Shown piece by piece: positions 41,536-50,739 of a stretch of 64,000 nucleotides of DNA. Made by a program: the position numbers and the translations under genes. Location of the stretch: NCBI GenBank assembly GCA_020636905.1, contig JACJWX010000025.1, positions 62,001 to 126,000 on the forward strand, written 5' to 3'. Numbering within the stretch: the first letter of the stretch is position 1; every line of letters begins with the position of its first letter. The notes below the pieces were generated by a model. The model was not told the origin of the DNA. It worked only from the letters and a program-made list of their open reading frames with translations, and did no database searches. This DNA comes from Actinomycetota bacterium. GTDB taxonomy: Bacteria > Actinomycetota > Thermoleophilia > Miltoncostaeales > Miltoncostaeaceae.

Positions 41536-41549
41536 CGAACATACGTTCG
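41536..41549 (+). promoter_or_regulatory. LexA (SOS) box at the dnaE2 start
   Basis: CGAACATACGTTCG, identical to the imuB box. Its last G is the G of the dnaE2 GTG, and GAACAT (41537-41542) would be a -10 with 6 nt to the start. No SD, so leaderless. No clear -35 is seen 17 nt upstream. LexA bound here would block both the -10 and the start site. Confidence 0.82.
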
Positions 41550-44500
41550 TGTCCCACGCGTCCGCCGCCGACTACGTCGAGCTCCACTCGCATTCGGCCT
41601 TCAGCTTCCTCGATGGCGCATCCAGCCCTGAAGAGCTCGCCGAAGCCGCCGTCATCCATGGGTACGACGCACTCGCGCTGACCGATCACGACGGCCTGTG
41701 CGGGTCGCTGGCTTTCGCCCATGCCGCCCGTGACGCCGGTGTGCGCCCCATCACCGGAGCCGAGCTCACCCTCACCGACGGCAGCCATCTCACGCTGCTC
41801 GCCACGGACCGGGGTGGGTACGCCAACCTCTGCCGGCTCATCACCATCGCCCACTCGGGTACGCGCGACAGCCGCGACCGCCGCGCGCTCCCCCCGACGC
41901 TGCCTCCACCGATGCTCGCCGCCCACGCCGACGGCCTGATCTGCCTGAGCGGATGCGCACGCAACGGACTCCTTCCGCGGATGCTGCGCGAGCATCGGCA
42001 CGCCGACGCCCGCCTCTGGCTCGACCGTCTCGTCGAGTGGTTCGGGGACCAGCGGGTCTGGGTCGAGATCCAGCGGCCGCAGCTTCGCGGTGAACGGGAG
42101 CTCACGCGCGACCTGCACGAGCTGGCGCGCGGCCGCGGGGTACCGGTGGTCGCCACGGGCAACGTCCACGCGCACCATCCCCGGCGCGCGTTCCTCCAGG
42201 ATGCCTTCGTCGCCGCCCGCCACCGGCGCACGCTCGACGGTTCCGAGGAGGTGCGGCGCGGCAACCGCAGCGCCGTGCTGCGCACGCCCCAGGAGATGGC
42301 CAGGGCGTTCCACGACGTTCCGGACGCGGTCGTGGCCACCCGTGAGATCGCCGAGATGTGCGCGTTCGACCTCACCCGCGATCTCGGGTACCGCTTCCCC
42401 GACTTCCACGGCACCCGCCCGGGGTATTCCTCGCAGCAGGCGCTCCACGAGTGCTGCATGCACCTGCTCGGCGCCCGATATCCCAACGCCGCCAAACGTG
42501 AGGACGCGCGACGGCGACTCGACCAGGAGCTGGCGCTCATCGAGCATCACGGGCTGGCCGGGTTCTTCCTGCTGCACCGCGACATCCTCGAGATGGCCCG
42601 CGAGGTCGCGCTGCGGGTCCGCCCGCCGGGATCGGCGCGGCGCCAGCTGCCGCCGGGGCGAGGACGCGGATCATCGGTGGGATCGATCGTCTGCTACCTC
42701 ACCGGGCTCTCGCACATCGATCCCATCGAGAGCAACCTGTTCCTGGGGCGGTTCCTCAACCGCGACATGGCGTCGGTGCCCGACATCGACCTGGACTTCC
42801 CGCGTGATGTCCGCGAGGCGCTCATCAAGGAGATCATCACGCGCTACGGCAACGACCACGCCGCGCTGGTGGCCGCCTTCCCCACCTTCCGCATCCGTAT
42901 GGCCATCCGCGAGCTGGGCGGTGCGCTCGCGCTGCCCGAAGCGGACCTGGAACGGCTCGTGCGGATGTCCGACGGCTGGAGCAATCCCGCGCAGGTCAAA
43001 GAGGAGTTGCTGCGCCTGCCGGACGGCGAGGCCAAGCTCGCCTCGTCCCGGTGGCGCGCGCTGGCGTTCCTGGCCGGGGAGGCCGCGGGGCTGCCGCGCC
43101 ACCTGTCACAGCACTCAGGCGGGATGGTGGTCAGCAGCGAGCCGCTGGTGGAGATGGTGCCCGTGGTCCCCTCGGCGTTTCCGGGCCGACAGATGTGTCA
43201 GTGGGACAAGGACTCCTGCGCCGACGCAGGTTTCGTCAAGATCGATCTGCTGGGACTGGGGATGCTGTCGGCGGTCGAAGAGGCCGTCGACCTCATCGCC
43301 CGCACCCGCAATGAAACGGTTGACCTGTCCCGCATCGACTTCACCGATCAGGCGGTCTACGCCGAGATCCAGGACGCCGACACGGTCGGCACGTTCCAGA
43401 TCGAGAGCCGCGCCCAGATGCAGAGCCTGTTGCAGACGCGTCCCGAGAATCTCGAGGACCTCACGGTCCAGGTGGCGTTGATCCGCCCGGGACCGGTCTC
43501 GGGGGGCGCGGTGCACCCCTACGTCCGGCATCGGCGCGCCAGACGTGCCGACCCGGATTTCGAGCCGCCGTACGACCACCCGCTGCTGGCTCCGGTGCTC
43601 CGCGACACCCTGGGCGTGGTGGTCTTCCAGGAGCAGGTGCTCGAGGTGGCGATGGCGCTGGCGGGGTTCTCCCCCGGACAGGCCGAATCGCTCCGCCGCG
43701 CCATGAGCCGCAAGCGCAGCCGGGACGCCATGCTGCGGCTCTGGGCCGAGTTCCGGGACGGTGCCAGGGAGCGCGGCGTCGACGACGACACCATCAAAAC
43801 CGTGTTCACCAAACTCATCGGGTTCTCGAACTTCGGCTTCCCGAAGGCGCACTCGGCCGCGTTCGCCGTGCTGGCCTATCAGAGCGCCTGGTTGCGCCGG
43901 TACCACCCGGCGGAGTTCCTGGCGGCGCTGCTGAACGCCCAGCCGATGGGGTTCTACGCCCCCGCCAGCCTCGTCCGGGACGCCCAGCGCCGCGGCGTGC
44001 GGGTGGTGGGGCCATGCGTGAACCACGGGGCGGCCGCCTGCACGGTGCAGCGGGACGGAGCGGTGCGCATCGGCCTGGGCTACATCCGCGACGTGCGCGC
44101 CGACGCCGCCGCGCAGTTGATACAGACCCGCGCCGACGGCGGCGCGTTCCGCGACCTCGCGGACCTCGCCGCGCGGTCGCGGCTGCGTCGTGAACAGCTC
44201 GGCCAGCTCATCCGCGCCGGCGCCTGCGACGTCTTCGATCAACCACGACGCCGAATGCTCTGGCAGCTCCGGAGCATGGCGCGCCCGATCCACCATCCGG
44301 CCCACACCCAGCTCGCCCTGCCGCTCGAGCCCGCGCCGGCCCCCGAACTCCCGGAACCGGATCGGTTCGAGCGGGTGGTCACCGACTACGAAACGATGGG
44401 CCTGTCGACCGGCTGGCACATGATGGCGCTCATCCGTCCGCATCTGCCCGCGAACACCCTCACCGCCCACGACCTGCGCAGCACCGGCGACGGCACGAGC

Positions 44501-44818
44501 GTCATGGTGGCCGGCATGGTCAGCGCACGTCAGCGCCCCGCCACCGCGCACGGCATCGTGTTCATGCTGCTCGAAGATGAAACCGGCATGTCCAACATCG
44601 TCATCAAACCGGACGTCTACGAACGGTTCCGGCCGGTCGTGCGGGCCGAGCCGCTGGTGATGGTGTGGGGCACGCTCGAACGCCGCGAACGCAACATCAA
44701 CGTGGTCGCCGACCGCATCGAACGTGTCGATCCACCTCCGGATCGTGACGCTCGCGACGCCGCCCGGGCACGGGAGGCGGTGCCCCCGGGACAGCACTTC
44801 GCCCGTGGCCGCCGCTGA
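41549..44818 (+). CDS. dnaE2: Error-prone DNA polymerase DnaE2
   Basis: 1089 residues from the GTG at 41549, directly at the SOS box. An earlier GTG at 41531 would place the box inside the gene. The PHP domain opens with YVELHSHSAFSFLDGASSPE and ALTDHDGL. The polymerase core has the catalytic PDIDLDFP and a fingers region with GSIVCYLTGLSHIDPIESNL. Helix-hairpin-helix and OB-fold (MVAGMVSARQRPATAHGIVF) close the chain. DnaE2 is the SOS-induced alpha subunit that carries out mutagenic translesion synthesis with ImuB. Length and motifs are intact. The partner imuB is 6 kb upstream on the same strand. Confidence 0.96.
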   Translation: MSHASAADYVELHSHSAFSFLDGASSPEELAEAAVIHGYDALALTDHDGLCGSLAFAHAARDAGVRPITGAELTLTDGSHLTLLATDRGGYANLCRLITIAHSGTRDSRDRRALPPTLPPPMLAAHADGLICLSGCARNGLLPRMLREHRHADARLWLDRLVEWFGDQRVWVEIQRPQLRGERELTRDLHELARGRGVPVVATGNVHAHHPRRAFLQDAFVAARHRRTLDGSEEVRRGNRSAVLRTPQEMARAFHDVPDAVVATREIAEMCAFDLTRDLGYRFPDFHGTRPGYSSQQALHECCMHLLGARYPNAAKREDARRRLDQELALIEHHGLAGFFLLHRDILEMAREVALRVRPPGSARRQLPPGRGRGSSVGSIVCYLTGLSHIDPIESNLFLGRFLNRDMASVPDIDLDFPRDVREALIKEIITRYGNDHAALVAAFPTFRIRMAIRELGGALALPEADLERLVRMSDGWSNPAQVKEELLRLPDGEAKLASSRWRALAFLAGEAAGLPRHLSQHSGGMVVSSEPLVEMVPVVPSAFPGRQMCQWDKDSCADAGFVKIDLLGLGMLSAVEEAVDLIARTRNETVDLSRIDFTDQAVYAEIQDADTVGTFQIESRAQMQSLLQTRPENLEDLTVQVALIRPGPVSGGAVHPYVRHRRARRADPDFEPPYDHPLLAPVLRDTLGVVVFQEQVLEVAMALAGFSPGQAESLRRAMSRKRSRDAMLRLWAEFRDGARERGVDDDTIKTVFTKLIGFSNFGFPKAHSAAFAVLAYQSAWLRRYHPAEFLAALLNAQPMGFYAPASLVRDAQRRGVRVVGPCVNHGAAACTVQRDGAVRIGLGYIRDVRADAAAQLIQTRADGGAFRDLADLAARSRLRREQLGQLIRAGACDVFDQPRRRMLWQLRSMARPIHHPAHTQLALPLEPAPAPELPEPDRFERVVTDYETMGLSTGWHMMALIRPHLPANTLTAHDLRSTGDGTSVMVAGMVSARQRPATAHGIVFMLLEDETGMSNIVIKPDVYERFRPVVRAEPLVMVWGTLERRERNINVVADRIERVDPPPDRDARDAARAREAVPPGQHFARGRR

Positions 44819-44824
44819 GCCGCC

Positions 44825-45457
44825 TCAGACCGTTCGCGGCGTCCAGCCGACGGCGTCGCCCATACGTCCAGCCAGCTCCAGGAGTGACGCGAGCGGCATG
44901 GTGCCGTCCGAGGTCGGCACCGCCACGTCGGGAACGTCCCCCATCGCCGTCCGGTACTCGACCAGGGCGTGCAGCGCGGTCCCGATCACCGGCGCCGCGG
45001 CGATCCGTCCCAGCTCGAGCGGGTTCGCGCCGGCCAGGTCGGGCCCGAACGCCAGGAGCGTCGTGGTGACGGGCACCCGTTCGTTGCCCGGGAGGACCCG
45101 TACTTCCACCATCTCGCGTCCGTCGCTCATCATCACCGGCTGTCCGGTGACGCCGGCACTCAGGACCGGAAGCCCCTCCGCTCCGCCCTGCGCCAGCAGC
45201 GACCAGACCTCGGCCGGGAACGCCCCGGCGTTCGCGTAGACGAACGTGCCCGACGCATCGGCCACCATGCTGGCGCGCAGACCCATCCGCTCACCGCCAT
45301 ACGGCACGTCGAGCACGCACCGTTCCCGGGACCGCCGAACGCGGATCCCGTGCACATCGAGCGCCTCGCGCCCGTCGACGCCGACGCGGATCACGAAGGG
45401 TTCCTCGTCCTCGGGCAGGACCTGCGGTACGTCGTCGAGGGTCGGCTGGTCGGACAT
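44825..45457 (-). CDS. Hypothetical protein, about 210 residues
   Basis: Starts MSDQPTLDDVPQVLPEDEEP with a polar, acidic lead and no signal or TM segment. The N-terminal ~100 residues look like beta strands (FVIRVGVDGREALDVHGIRV, RCVLDVPYGGERMGLRASMV, GTFVYANAGAFPAEVWSLLA). The rest is alpha/beta with VEVRVLPGNERVPVTTTLLA and a helix LGRIAAAPVIGTALHALVEY. I recognise no family. It is convergent with dnaE2 (6-nt gap) and divergent from a phosphoesterase gene. TATCGT lies 8 nt before the ATG, which also carries an overlapping GGGGAG. Confidence 0.65.
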   Translation of the reverse strand: MSDQPTLDDVPQVLPEDEEPFVIRVGVDGREALDVHGIRVRRSRERCVLDVPYGGERMGLRASMVADASGTFVYANAGAFPAEVWSLLAQGGAEGLPVLSAGVTGQPVMMSDGREMVEVRVLPGNERVPVTTTLLAFGPDLAGANPLELGRIAAAPVIGTALHALVEYRTAMGDVPDVAVPTSDGTMPLASLLELAGRMGDAVGWTPRTV

Positions 45458-45551
45458 CTCCCCACACGATACGCGGCCGGGCGAAGCGCCCGGTCGAGCG
45501 GACGCCGCCCCGCGGAGGCCAGCCTCGAGCCGCGTCGCGGCGGCGCGGCGC

Positions 45552-45557
45552 TAGCCT
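45552..45557 (+). promoter_or_regulatory. -10 box of a leaderless promoter for the phosphoesterase
   Basis: TAGCCT, 7 nt before the ATG at 45565, no SD. Part of the recurrent TANNNT start pattern in this window. Confidence 0.45.
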
Positions 45558-45564
45558 GAATCGA

Positions 45565-46656
45565 ATGCCCGCAAGCCCCCTCACAACCGGCGAACGGCGC
45601 CTGCGCCGCGCGCTCGTGGCCACCGCGGTGTTCGCCGCGGCGATGGTGGTCGTGGTGGGCGCGGTGGTCGCCTACTGGTTCCGCGCCGTGCTGCCGACCG
45701 AGCCCGATCCGTTCACCAGGGGCCCGTACCTCACGCGGGTCGGCACCACCGATGCGACGCTTCGCTGGAGCGTGGACGGCGACCGGCGCGTCGAGATCGT
45801 GGCGACCACACCTGAGGGACGCGAGATCCGCAGCGCCACCGGCCGCCTGACGGGGCTCACTCCGGGTGCCACGCAGGGCTGGATGGCGGTCGTCGACGGA
45901 TCCGCCAGGGCGTCGGGGACGATCACCACCGCGCCGACCGACCGCCGCGCGCCGATCCACTTCGTCGCCTTCGGCGACTACGGCGCCGGCGGCGAGGACG
46001 AATGGGCAGTCGGCCGGGTGGCATCGGCGCAGCGGCCGGCTTTCACACTGGTACCGGGCGACAACAGCTACCTCGCCGCTGCGCCGTCCCTCTTCGACCG
46101 GAACATCTTCCGGCCCATGCGCACGCTGCTGGCACAGGGCCCCTTCGTGGCGACGCTCGGCGAACACGACCTGGCCTGGTTCGGCGGCTCGGACGTCGCA
46201 ACCGCGCTCGGCCTGCCCGATGGCGGTAAGCGATACGTGTGGAACTTCGGCCCGGTCCGCGTGCTGGTGCTGGGCCTCGAGGCGGATGCCGCGGACGTCC
46301 CGTTCGTCCGCAGGGAGCTGGCGAAGCCGGGCGCGAGGCGCACCTACGTGGTCGTCCACCGCCCCCCGCAGCCCGGCAACCCGGTGCTCCAGGCGGCGCG
46401 CGGGAGGGTGGCGGCGGTCTTCGCGGGCCACAACCATCGATATGAGCGACGCACCGTGGACGGGGTACTCACCCTCACGGTGGGCACCGGCGGGGCGCCT
46501 CGCAGCGGCGACGAGCGGCTGACGCCGGTCTCCGGCGACGCCCAGGTCTCGCTGGCGGTGTTCGGACTGATGCGCGTCGACGACCGCGCCGACGGCGCGG
46601 ACATGGTGTTCCTGGATTCGTCGGGCCGTGTTCGCGACCGGGTGCACGTCAGGTGA
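45565..46656 (+). CDS. Membrane-anchored metallophosphoesterase with FN3-like domain
   Basis: 363 residues. The N-terminus has one TM anchor (VATAVFAAAMVVVVGAVVAY, ~18-40). Next comes an FN3/purple-acid-phosphatase-like domain (~55-125, GPYLTRVGTTDATLRWSVDG). The calcineurin-like core follows with metal motifs AFGDYG, PGDNSYL, LGEHDLAW (GNHD variant), VVHRPP and AGHNHRYERR. The active site should be outside the membrane. It hydrolyses phosphate esters of unknown identity. It is followed by a GTGA-overlapping membrane ORF, and the next genes on the other strands have lipid roles. Confidence 0.88.
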   Translation: MPASPLTTGERRLRRALVATAVFAAAMVVVVGAVVAYWFRAVLPTEPDPFTRGPYLTRVGTTDATLRWSVDGDRRVEIVATTPEGREIRSATGRLTGLTPGATQGWMAVVDGSARASGTITTAPTDRRAPIHFVAFGDYGAGGEDEWAVGRVASAQRPAFTLVPGDNSYLAAAPSLFDRNIFRPMRTLLAQGPFVATLGEHDLAWFGGSDVATALGLPDGGKRYVWNFGPVRVLVLGLEADAADVPFVRRELAKPGARRTYVVVHRPPQPGNPVLQAARGRVAAVFAGHNHRYERRTVDGVLTLTVGTGGAPRSGDERLTPVSGDAQVSLAVFGLMRVDDRADGADMVFLDSSGRVRDRVHVR

Positions 46657-46988
46657 TCCGGATCGCGGGAGGCATGCTCGCCATCGCGGGCCTCGGCGGC
46701 GCGCTGGCGCGGCCCCTGCTGGACATCCCTGGAGCGTTCCCGGTCCTCGGGATCTGTGCCCTGGTGCTCTGGTTCGTCGGGACGGCGACGGCCGCATCGT
46801 GCCTCGCGCCCCCGCGGCCCATCAGCGGCGCCGCGGCGATCTCGGCCGCCGTTCTCGCCTGGCCGCTGCTGTTCGTCTCGGGGGCGGCGCCGCTGTGGGG
46901 CGGCCTGTCACTGGTGTGCGGAGTCCTGATCGCGGCGGGCGCACAGGAGCGATTCGCACGAGCCGACACGGAGACGCCCACCCCCTGA
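46653..46988 (+). CDS. Small membrane protein, four predicted TM segments
   Basis: 111 residues from a GTG overlapping the phosphoesterase stop (GTGA). It is mostly hydrophobic, with four likely short segments (MLAIAGLGGALA, FPVLGICALVLWFVG, GAAAISAAVLAWPLLFVS, LWGGLSLVCGVLIA) and a polar tail. No family recognised. The overlap suggests the phosphoesterase and this ORF are co-translated. Confidence 0.55.
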   Translation: MIRIAGGMLAIAGLGGALARPLLDIPGAFPVLGICALVLWFVGTATAASCLAPPRPISGAAAISAAVLAWPLLFVSGAAPLWGGLSLVCGVLIAAGAQERFARADTETPTP

Positions 46989-47005
46989 CCGGGCCGGGCC
47001 GGTGC

Positions 47006-48085
47006 CTACTGACCCGTGGTGGTCCCCACGGACACCGTGACCAGCGGCGCATCGGCCACCAGATCGACCGATTCCGACAGGGTGCGCCGACCCGCCAGCA
47101 CCGGACCGAGCCAGGCGAACGCCAGCGCACCGAGCGCCAGTGTGGTGCCCAGGGCGATGACCTGGATCGCCACGCTCAGCGCCAGTGCGCTGGAGGCCGG
47201 GACGCCGTAGGCCAGCGCGAGCGTCGGCACCAGCACCGCTTCGCGAGTCCCCGCACCGCCGGGAGCCAGCGGCAGCAGACCGCTCACCACGATCAGCGCG
47301 TACACCATCGCCCCCGCTTCCGCCGGAAGCCCCAGCGCGGCGAGCAGTGCCGACAGGGACATCACCCGCAGGAGCATCGCGACCACGCTCAGCAGTCCGG
47401 CCATCCGGACGGCGGTCGGATCCGCGAGGCCACGCGTTCCCTCAGCCATACGGGCGAACGCCTGACCGACGCGTGCCGGAAGCCGGTCACGCAGCCGGGC
47501 CGAGCCTCGACCGCGGCGGGCGATCACGAGCACGACGGCGGCGACACCGAGCGCGGCGAGCGCCATCCAGCGAACGTCTCCGGCCGGACCGGGGGGCGGC
47601 GTGAGCATGAAGATGGCGAGCACCGCAGCGGCGCCGACGACGGCGTCGACGATCTTGTAGCTGCCGAGCGCTCCGACGACCCGCCAGGTTCCCGCCTCAG
47701 CGCCGTGTGGATGGCGGCGGACCAGCGCGACACGCACGCCCTCGCCGAGGCTGGCCGGCAGGGCCTCACACGCGGCGCGCGCGAGCCAGTGGAGTCCCAG
47801 CGTATGGGCGGCGCCCAGCCCGCGAATGCCCCCGGCGCGCTGGCAGACCCACCACTGCAGGCCCGAGACGGACTGACAGGCCGCGAACAGCACCACCGCA
47901 AGGGCCATCAACCGCGGGTCGGCTCCAGACAGCGAGCCGGCCGCCTCGCCCAGGTCGACACTGGCGACGCCGAACGCCCCGAGGGCGAGCACGGCGAGGA
48001 GGGCCAGTGTGGCCAGCACCACGCGGCGGAGGCGGCGTGGCGAGCGTGAATGGGCGGAGGAGTGAGTCAGTGGCGGAATGGGCAC
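47006..48085 (-). CDS. LPG-synthase-TM / flippase-like integral membrane protein
   Basis: About 359 residues from the GTG at 48085; the start lacks an SD and a longer frame exists, so the N-terminus is uncertain. Multiple hydrophobic segments are present. The family-like pieces are LGLHWLARAACEALPASLGEGV, GSYKIVDAVVG, and the late segment VVSGLLPLAPGGAGTREAVL. This matches the UPF0104/lysylphosphatidylglycerol-synthase membrane domain (PF03706). Those proteins flip or synthesise modified phospholipids. The aminoacyl-transferase catalytic domain is absent, so a flippase or glycolipid role is likelier. It is divergent from the PAP2 gene. Confidence 0.8.
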   Translation of the reverse strand: MPIPPLTHSSAHSRSPRRLRRVVLATLALLAVLALGAFGVASVDLGEAAGSLSGADPRLMALAVVLFAACQSVSGLQWWVCQRAGGIRGLGAAHTLGLHWLARAACEALPASLGEGVRVALVRRHPHGAEAGTWRVVGALGSYKIVDAVVGAAAVLAIFMLTPPPGPAGDVRWMALAALGVAAVVLVIARRGRGSARLRDRLPARVGQAFARMAEGTRGLADPTAVRMAGLLSVVAMLLRVMSLSALLAALGLPAEAGAMVYALIVVSGLLPLAPGGAGTREAVLVPTLALAYGVPASSALALSVAIQVIALGTTLALGALAFAWLGPVLAGRRTLSESVDLVADAPLVTVSVGTTTGQ

Positions 48086-48210
48086 GTGAACCGGCCGGCG
48101 GGAACAGTAGCGGACGTGCGGATTCGCGCACGCAGATCCGGGTGTGCCGAACGAACCCCATTGCACAACTCCGGCACTCGGAAGAACATTCGACCCAGGA
48201 GGTGCAATAC

Positions 48211-48966
48211 GTGAGCAAGGTGGTCGCGACCACCCACCGGCGCCGGCACGCACACGGCTTCCCGGGCTGGCGAACGCTCGCCGCTCAGGTGTTCCTGGTG
48301 ACCGGCGGCGCGCTCGCCTACTTCCTCGTGCGCGGCCTGACCATGTCCAACGACGACCTGGCCGTACGGAACGCACGCCGGATCCTTGACCTCGAGTCAC
48401 GCCTCGGGATCGACTGGGAGGTCCCGCTCCAGCGTGCGATCGACGGGTCCGACGCGCTGATCACGCTCATGAACTGGATCTACATCTACGGTCATTGGCC
48501 CGTACTGGTGGCGACGCTCGTGTGGTTGTTCATCCGCTGGCCGTCGCGCTACTACACCCTCCGCAACGCGCTGTTCATTTCTGGAGCCATCGGACTGGTG
48601 ATCTTCGCCCTGTTCCCCGTCGCCCCGCCGCGACTCGGCGTGCTCGACGTTGCCGACACCGTGACCGAGCGGTCCCGCTCGTACCGGACCCTGCAGCCCC
48701 CCGAGCTGATCAACTTGTACGCCGCCGTGCCCAGTCTCCACTTCGGCTGGAACCTGCTGGTGGGCATCTTCGTGTGGCGCAATGCCGCCACGCTCACCAT
48801 GCGCGTGTTCGGCCTCGCGGTGCCCCCGGCGATGGCCGTGGCCGTGGTGGCGACGGGCAACCACTTCGTGCTCGACGTGCTGGCGGGCGGCATCGTGGCG
48901 CTCTCCGGGCTGGCGGTCGCCCACGCCGTCCCGGCGCTGCGTGACACGCCGCCGTGGGCGCGATGA
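48211..48966 (+). CDS. PAP2-superfamily membrane phosphatase/transferase
   Basis: 251 residues from the GTG at 48211, chosen for the AGGAGGTG site at 48197-48204, 6 nt upstream. Six TM-like segments are present. Catalytic motifs: AAVPSLHFGW (PSLH) and GNHFVLDVLAGG (the conserved His and Asp of the PAP2 third motif). An RYYTLRNALF segment stands where the first arginine-containing motif is expected. It resembles inositol-phosphorylceramide-synthase-like (PAP2_3) phosphatases that act on lipid phosphates. Its TGA overlaps the ATG of the next gene, which encodes a phosphodiesterase-like protein. Confidence 0.88.
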   Translation: MSKVVATTHRRRHAHGFPGWRTLAAQVFLVTGGALAYFLVRGLTMSNDDLAVRNARRILDLESRLGIDWEVPLQRAIDGSDALITLMNWIYIYGHWPVLVATLVWLFIRWPSRYYTLRNALFISGAIGLVIFALFPVAPPRLGVLDVADTVTERSRSYRTLQPPELINLYAAVPSLHFGWNLLVGIFVWRNAATLTMRVFGLAVPPAMAVAVVATGNHFVLDVLAGGIVALSGLAVAHAVPALRDTPPWAR

Positions 48967-49610
48967 AGCTCGTCGCACATCGGGCGGGGAACGACCCGGC
49001 GCGTGCCCGCGCGTTCCCGCCCGGGGTCGTGGACGTGATCGAGGCGGACGTGCACTTGCACCGGGGACGCCTCGAGGTGCGCCACGCCAAGCGGATCTGG
49101 TTCCTCCCGATCCTGTGGGACCGCTGGTACCTCGCGAACCCCTTCGCGCCTCCGCTGCTGCTGGACACCGTGCTCGAATCCCTCGATCCCCGCGTGACGC
49201 TCATGGTCGACCTGAAGGGGATCACCCCCGGCCTCGGGCGGGCGGTTCGGACCCTCGTGGACCGCCACGCGACACCCGAACTGATCGTGTCAGCCCGGGT
49301 GTGGCGCCATCTGCGTCACTTCCGCGACCGGCCCGGCACGCTCTTGCTGCGCTCAGCCGGAAACCGTCGGGAGTTGCGGCGCCTGCTGCGGCAACCGGCG
49401 GGCACGTGGGATGGCGTGTCGGTGCATCGTGAGCTGCTCACCCCGGCCGTCGTGGCGCGGCTCCGCACCCGCGCACGCGAGGTGTGGACGTGGCCGGTGA
49501 ACACCCCCGCGGCGGCTCGCGAGGTGGCGGCCCTGGGGGTGACCGGTGTCATCAGCGATGCCCCGCTCGAGGTCGCGGCGACGGTGGCGGGGGAATCCGG
49601 CGGCGGCTGA
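48963..49610 (+). CDS. Glycerophosphodiester phosphodiesterase-like protein
   Basis: 215 residues. The ATG at 48963 overlaps the PAP2 stop. The GDPD barrel begins KLVAHRAGND, where the usual HRG...PEN is reduced, followed by VIEADVHLHRGRLEVRHAKR (the conserved E-x-D and H) and LMVDLKGI. Its GDPD catalytic set therefore looks mostly present, but the PEN part is missing. It probably cleaves glycerophosphodiesters (lipid head groups) or a related substrate. It is shorter than the usual ~240-residue enzyme. No signal peptide: a cytoplasmic protein. Coupled to the PAP2 gene. Confidence 0.8.
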   Translation: MKLVAHRAGNDPARARAFPPGVVDVIEADVHLHRGRLEVRHAKRIWFLPILWDRWYLANPFAPPLLLDTVLESLDPRVTLMVDLKGITPGLGRAVRTLVDRHATPELIVSARVWRHLRHFRDRPGTLLLRSAGNRRELRRLLRQPAGTWDGVSVHRELLTPAVVARLRTRAREVWTWPVNTPAAAREVAALGVTGVISDAPLEVAATVAGESGGG

Positions 49611-49638
49611 TTCCGCGAGGCGGACTCGCCGTCCTGGA

Positions 49639-50733
49639 TCAGCAGCGTCCGCCGGACGCCGCGAGCCGGCGCACGACGGCCCGCATCACGTCGGCCGCGA
49701 AGCCGTCGCCAACGGCGTCGCCGACCCCGCTCGCGCTCCAGGTCATCGCCGCCACCACGATCGGCCCCGAACGGGTGTAGACGACGCCGACATCGTGCTT
49801 GACCTGTTCGGTGTAGCCGGTCTTGTGCAGCAGCGGCATGCCGTCGGGAAGTCCGTGCGCGAACTTCGTCCGGTCGCGGACCTCGAGGAACCGCCGGGTG
49901 AGTTCGCGGCGGGCGTCCGCGGGGCGGATCCCCAGTCGCCGCGCCGCGGTTCCACCGATCGCCGACCGATGGATGACCACGAACATCCGCGCCATCTCCA
50001 GTGGGCTCCCGATGTAGTTCGTGTAGAGCGCGGGCCGCGCGGTGGCCTCGATCGGGATGGGCCGGGACGCCTCCTCGATGATGTACGGCCGGCGCACGAG
50101 CGCCTCGCGAAGGCCGATCAGCCGCAGCGTCTCGGTGACACGGGTCGCACCCCGCACCCCGTCCCCGCCGCCCTGGATGGCGAGCACCTGATTGGCCGCG
50201 AGATCGTTGGAATCGATGATCATCCGGTCGAGCAGTGACGACGACGCTCCGGCGGGACGCCGAACGGCATCGAGGAGGATGCCCGCCTTCAACACACTCG
50301 CGGTCGGGAATGGCGCCGCCGCGTTCACACCGGCGCCGCAGCCCGTGACCAGATGCTGTGCGTAGACGCCGCTGATCGCCGGCAGGCGACCGGTGAGCCG
50401 GACCAGGTCGGCCTGCAGGCGGCGGTCGAGCCGCCCCTGCGTGGTGCCGAGTTTGTGGCCCGAGGCCGGAAGCACCCACGTGAGGCGCGACACACGGCTG
50501 AGGCGCACACCCCCGGGACCGATCGCGCGCACCCGCAGGTTCCAGCGCCCCGTCGGGAGCCGGAGCGACACCGTTCGCGGCCCGCGCGGTACGGGGATCG
50601 CCAGCCGGCTGCGACCATCGGTGACCGCCTGGATCCTCGTCGTGTTGCGCCCCACGCGCACGGCGATGCGCCCGAACACCACCGGGGCGGGCGCGACGAT
50701 CGGCGGCGGAGGCGGTGCCACGGCGGGACTCAC
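49639..50733 (-). CDS. Class-A beta-lactamase-like serine hydrolase with N-terminal beta domain
   Basis: 364 residues. The start GTG at 50733 is fixed: an in-frame TAG lies 12 nt upstream and TAGACT 6 nt before it. Residues ~1-95 are a Pro-rich lead and an Ig-like beta domain (RIAVRVGRNTTRIQAVTDG). The rest has the class-A set: SxxK (TASVLKAG), SDN-type (DSNDLA) and KTG (LLHKTGYT). The conserved Glu166 region is not obvious. No signal peptide is seen, unusual for a beta-lactamase. It may instead be a D,D-peptidase-like or antibiotic-unrelated hydrolase in the cytoplasm. Activity is uncertain. Confidence 0.85.
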   Translation of the reverse strand: MSPAVAPPPPPIVAPAPVVFGRIAVRVGRNTTRIQAVTDGRSRLAIPVPRGPRTVSLRLPTGRWNLRVRAIGPGGVRLSRVSRLTWVLPASGHKLGTTQGRLDRRLQADLVRLTGRLPAISGVYAQHLVTGCGAGVNAAAPFPTASVLKAGILLDAVRRPAGASSSLLDRMIIDSNDLAANQVLAIQGGGDGVRGATRVTETLRLIGLREALVRRPYIIEEASRPIPIEATARPALYTNYIGSPLEMARMFVVIHRSAIGGTAARRLGIRPADARRELTRRFLEVRDRTKFAHGLPDGMPLLHKTGYTEQVKHDVGVVYTRSGPIVVAAMTWSASGVGDAVGDGFAADVMRAVVRRLAASGGRC

Positions 50734-50739
50734 GCCCCA

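Noticed and set aside
41531..41548. Earlier GTG start for dnaE2
   Set aside because: It would put the SOS box inside the gene and adds six residues not typical of the family.
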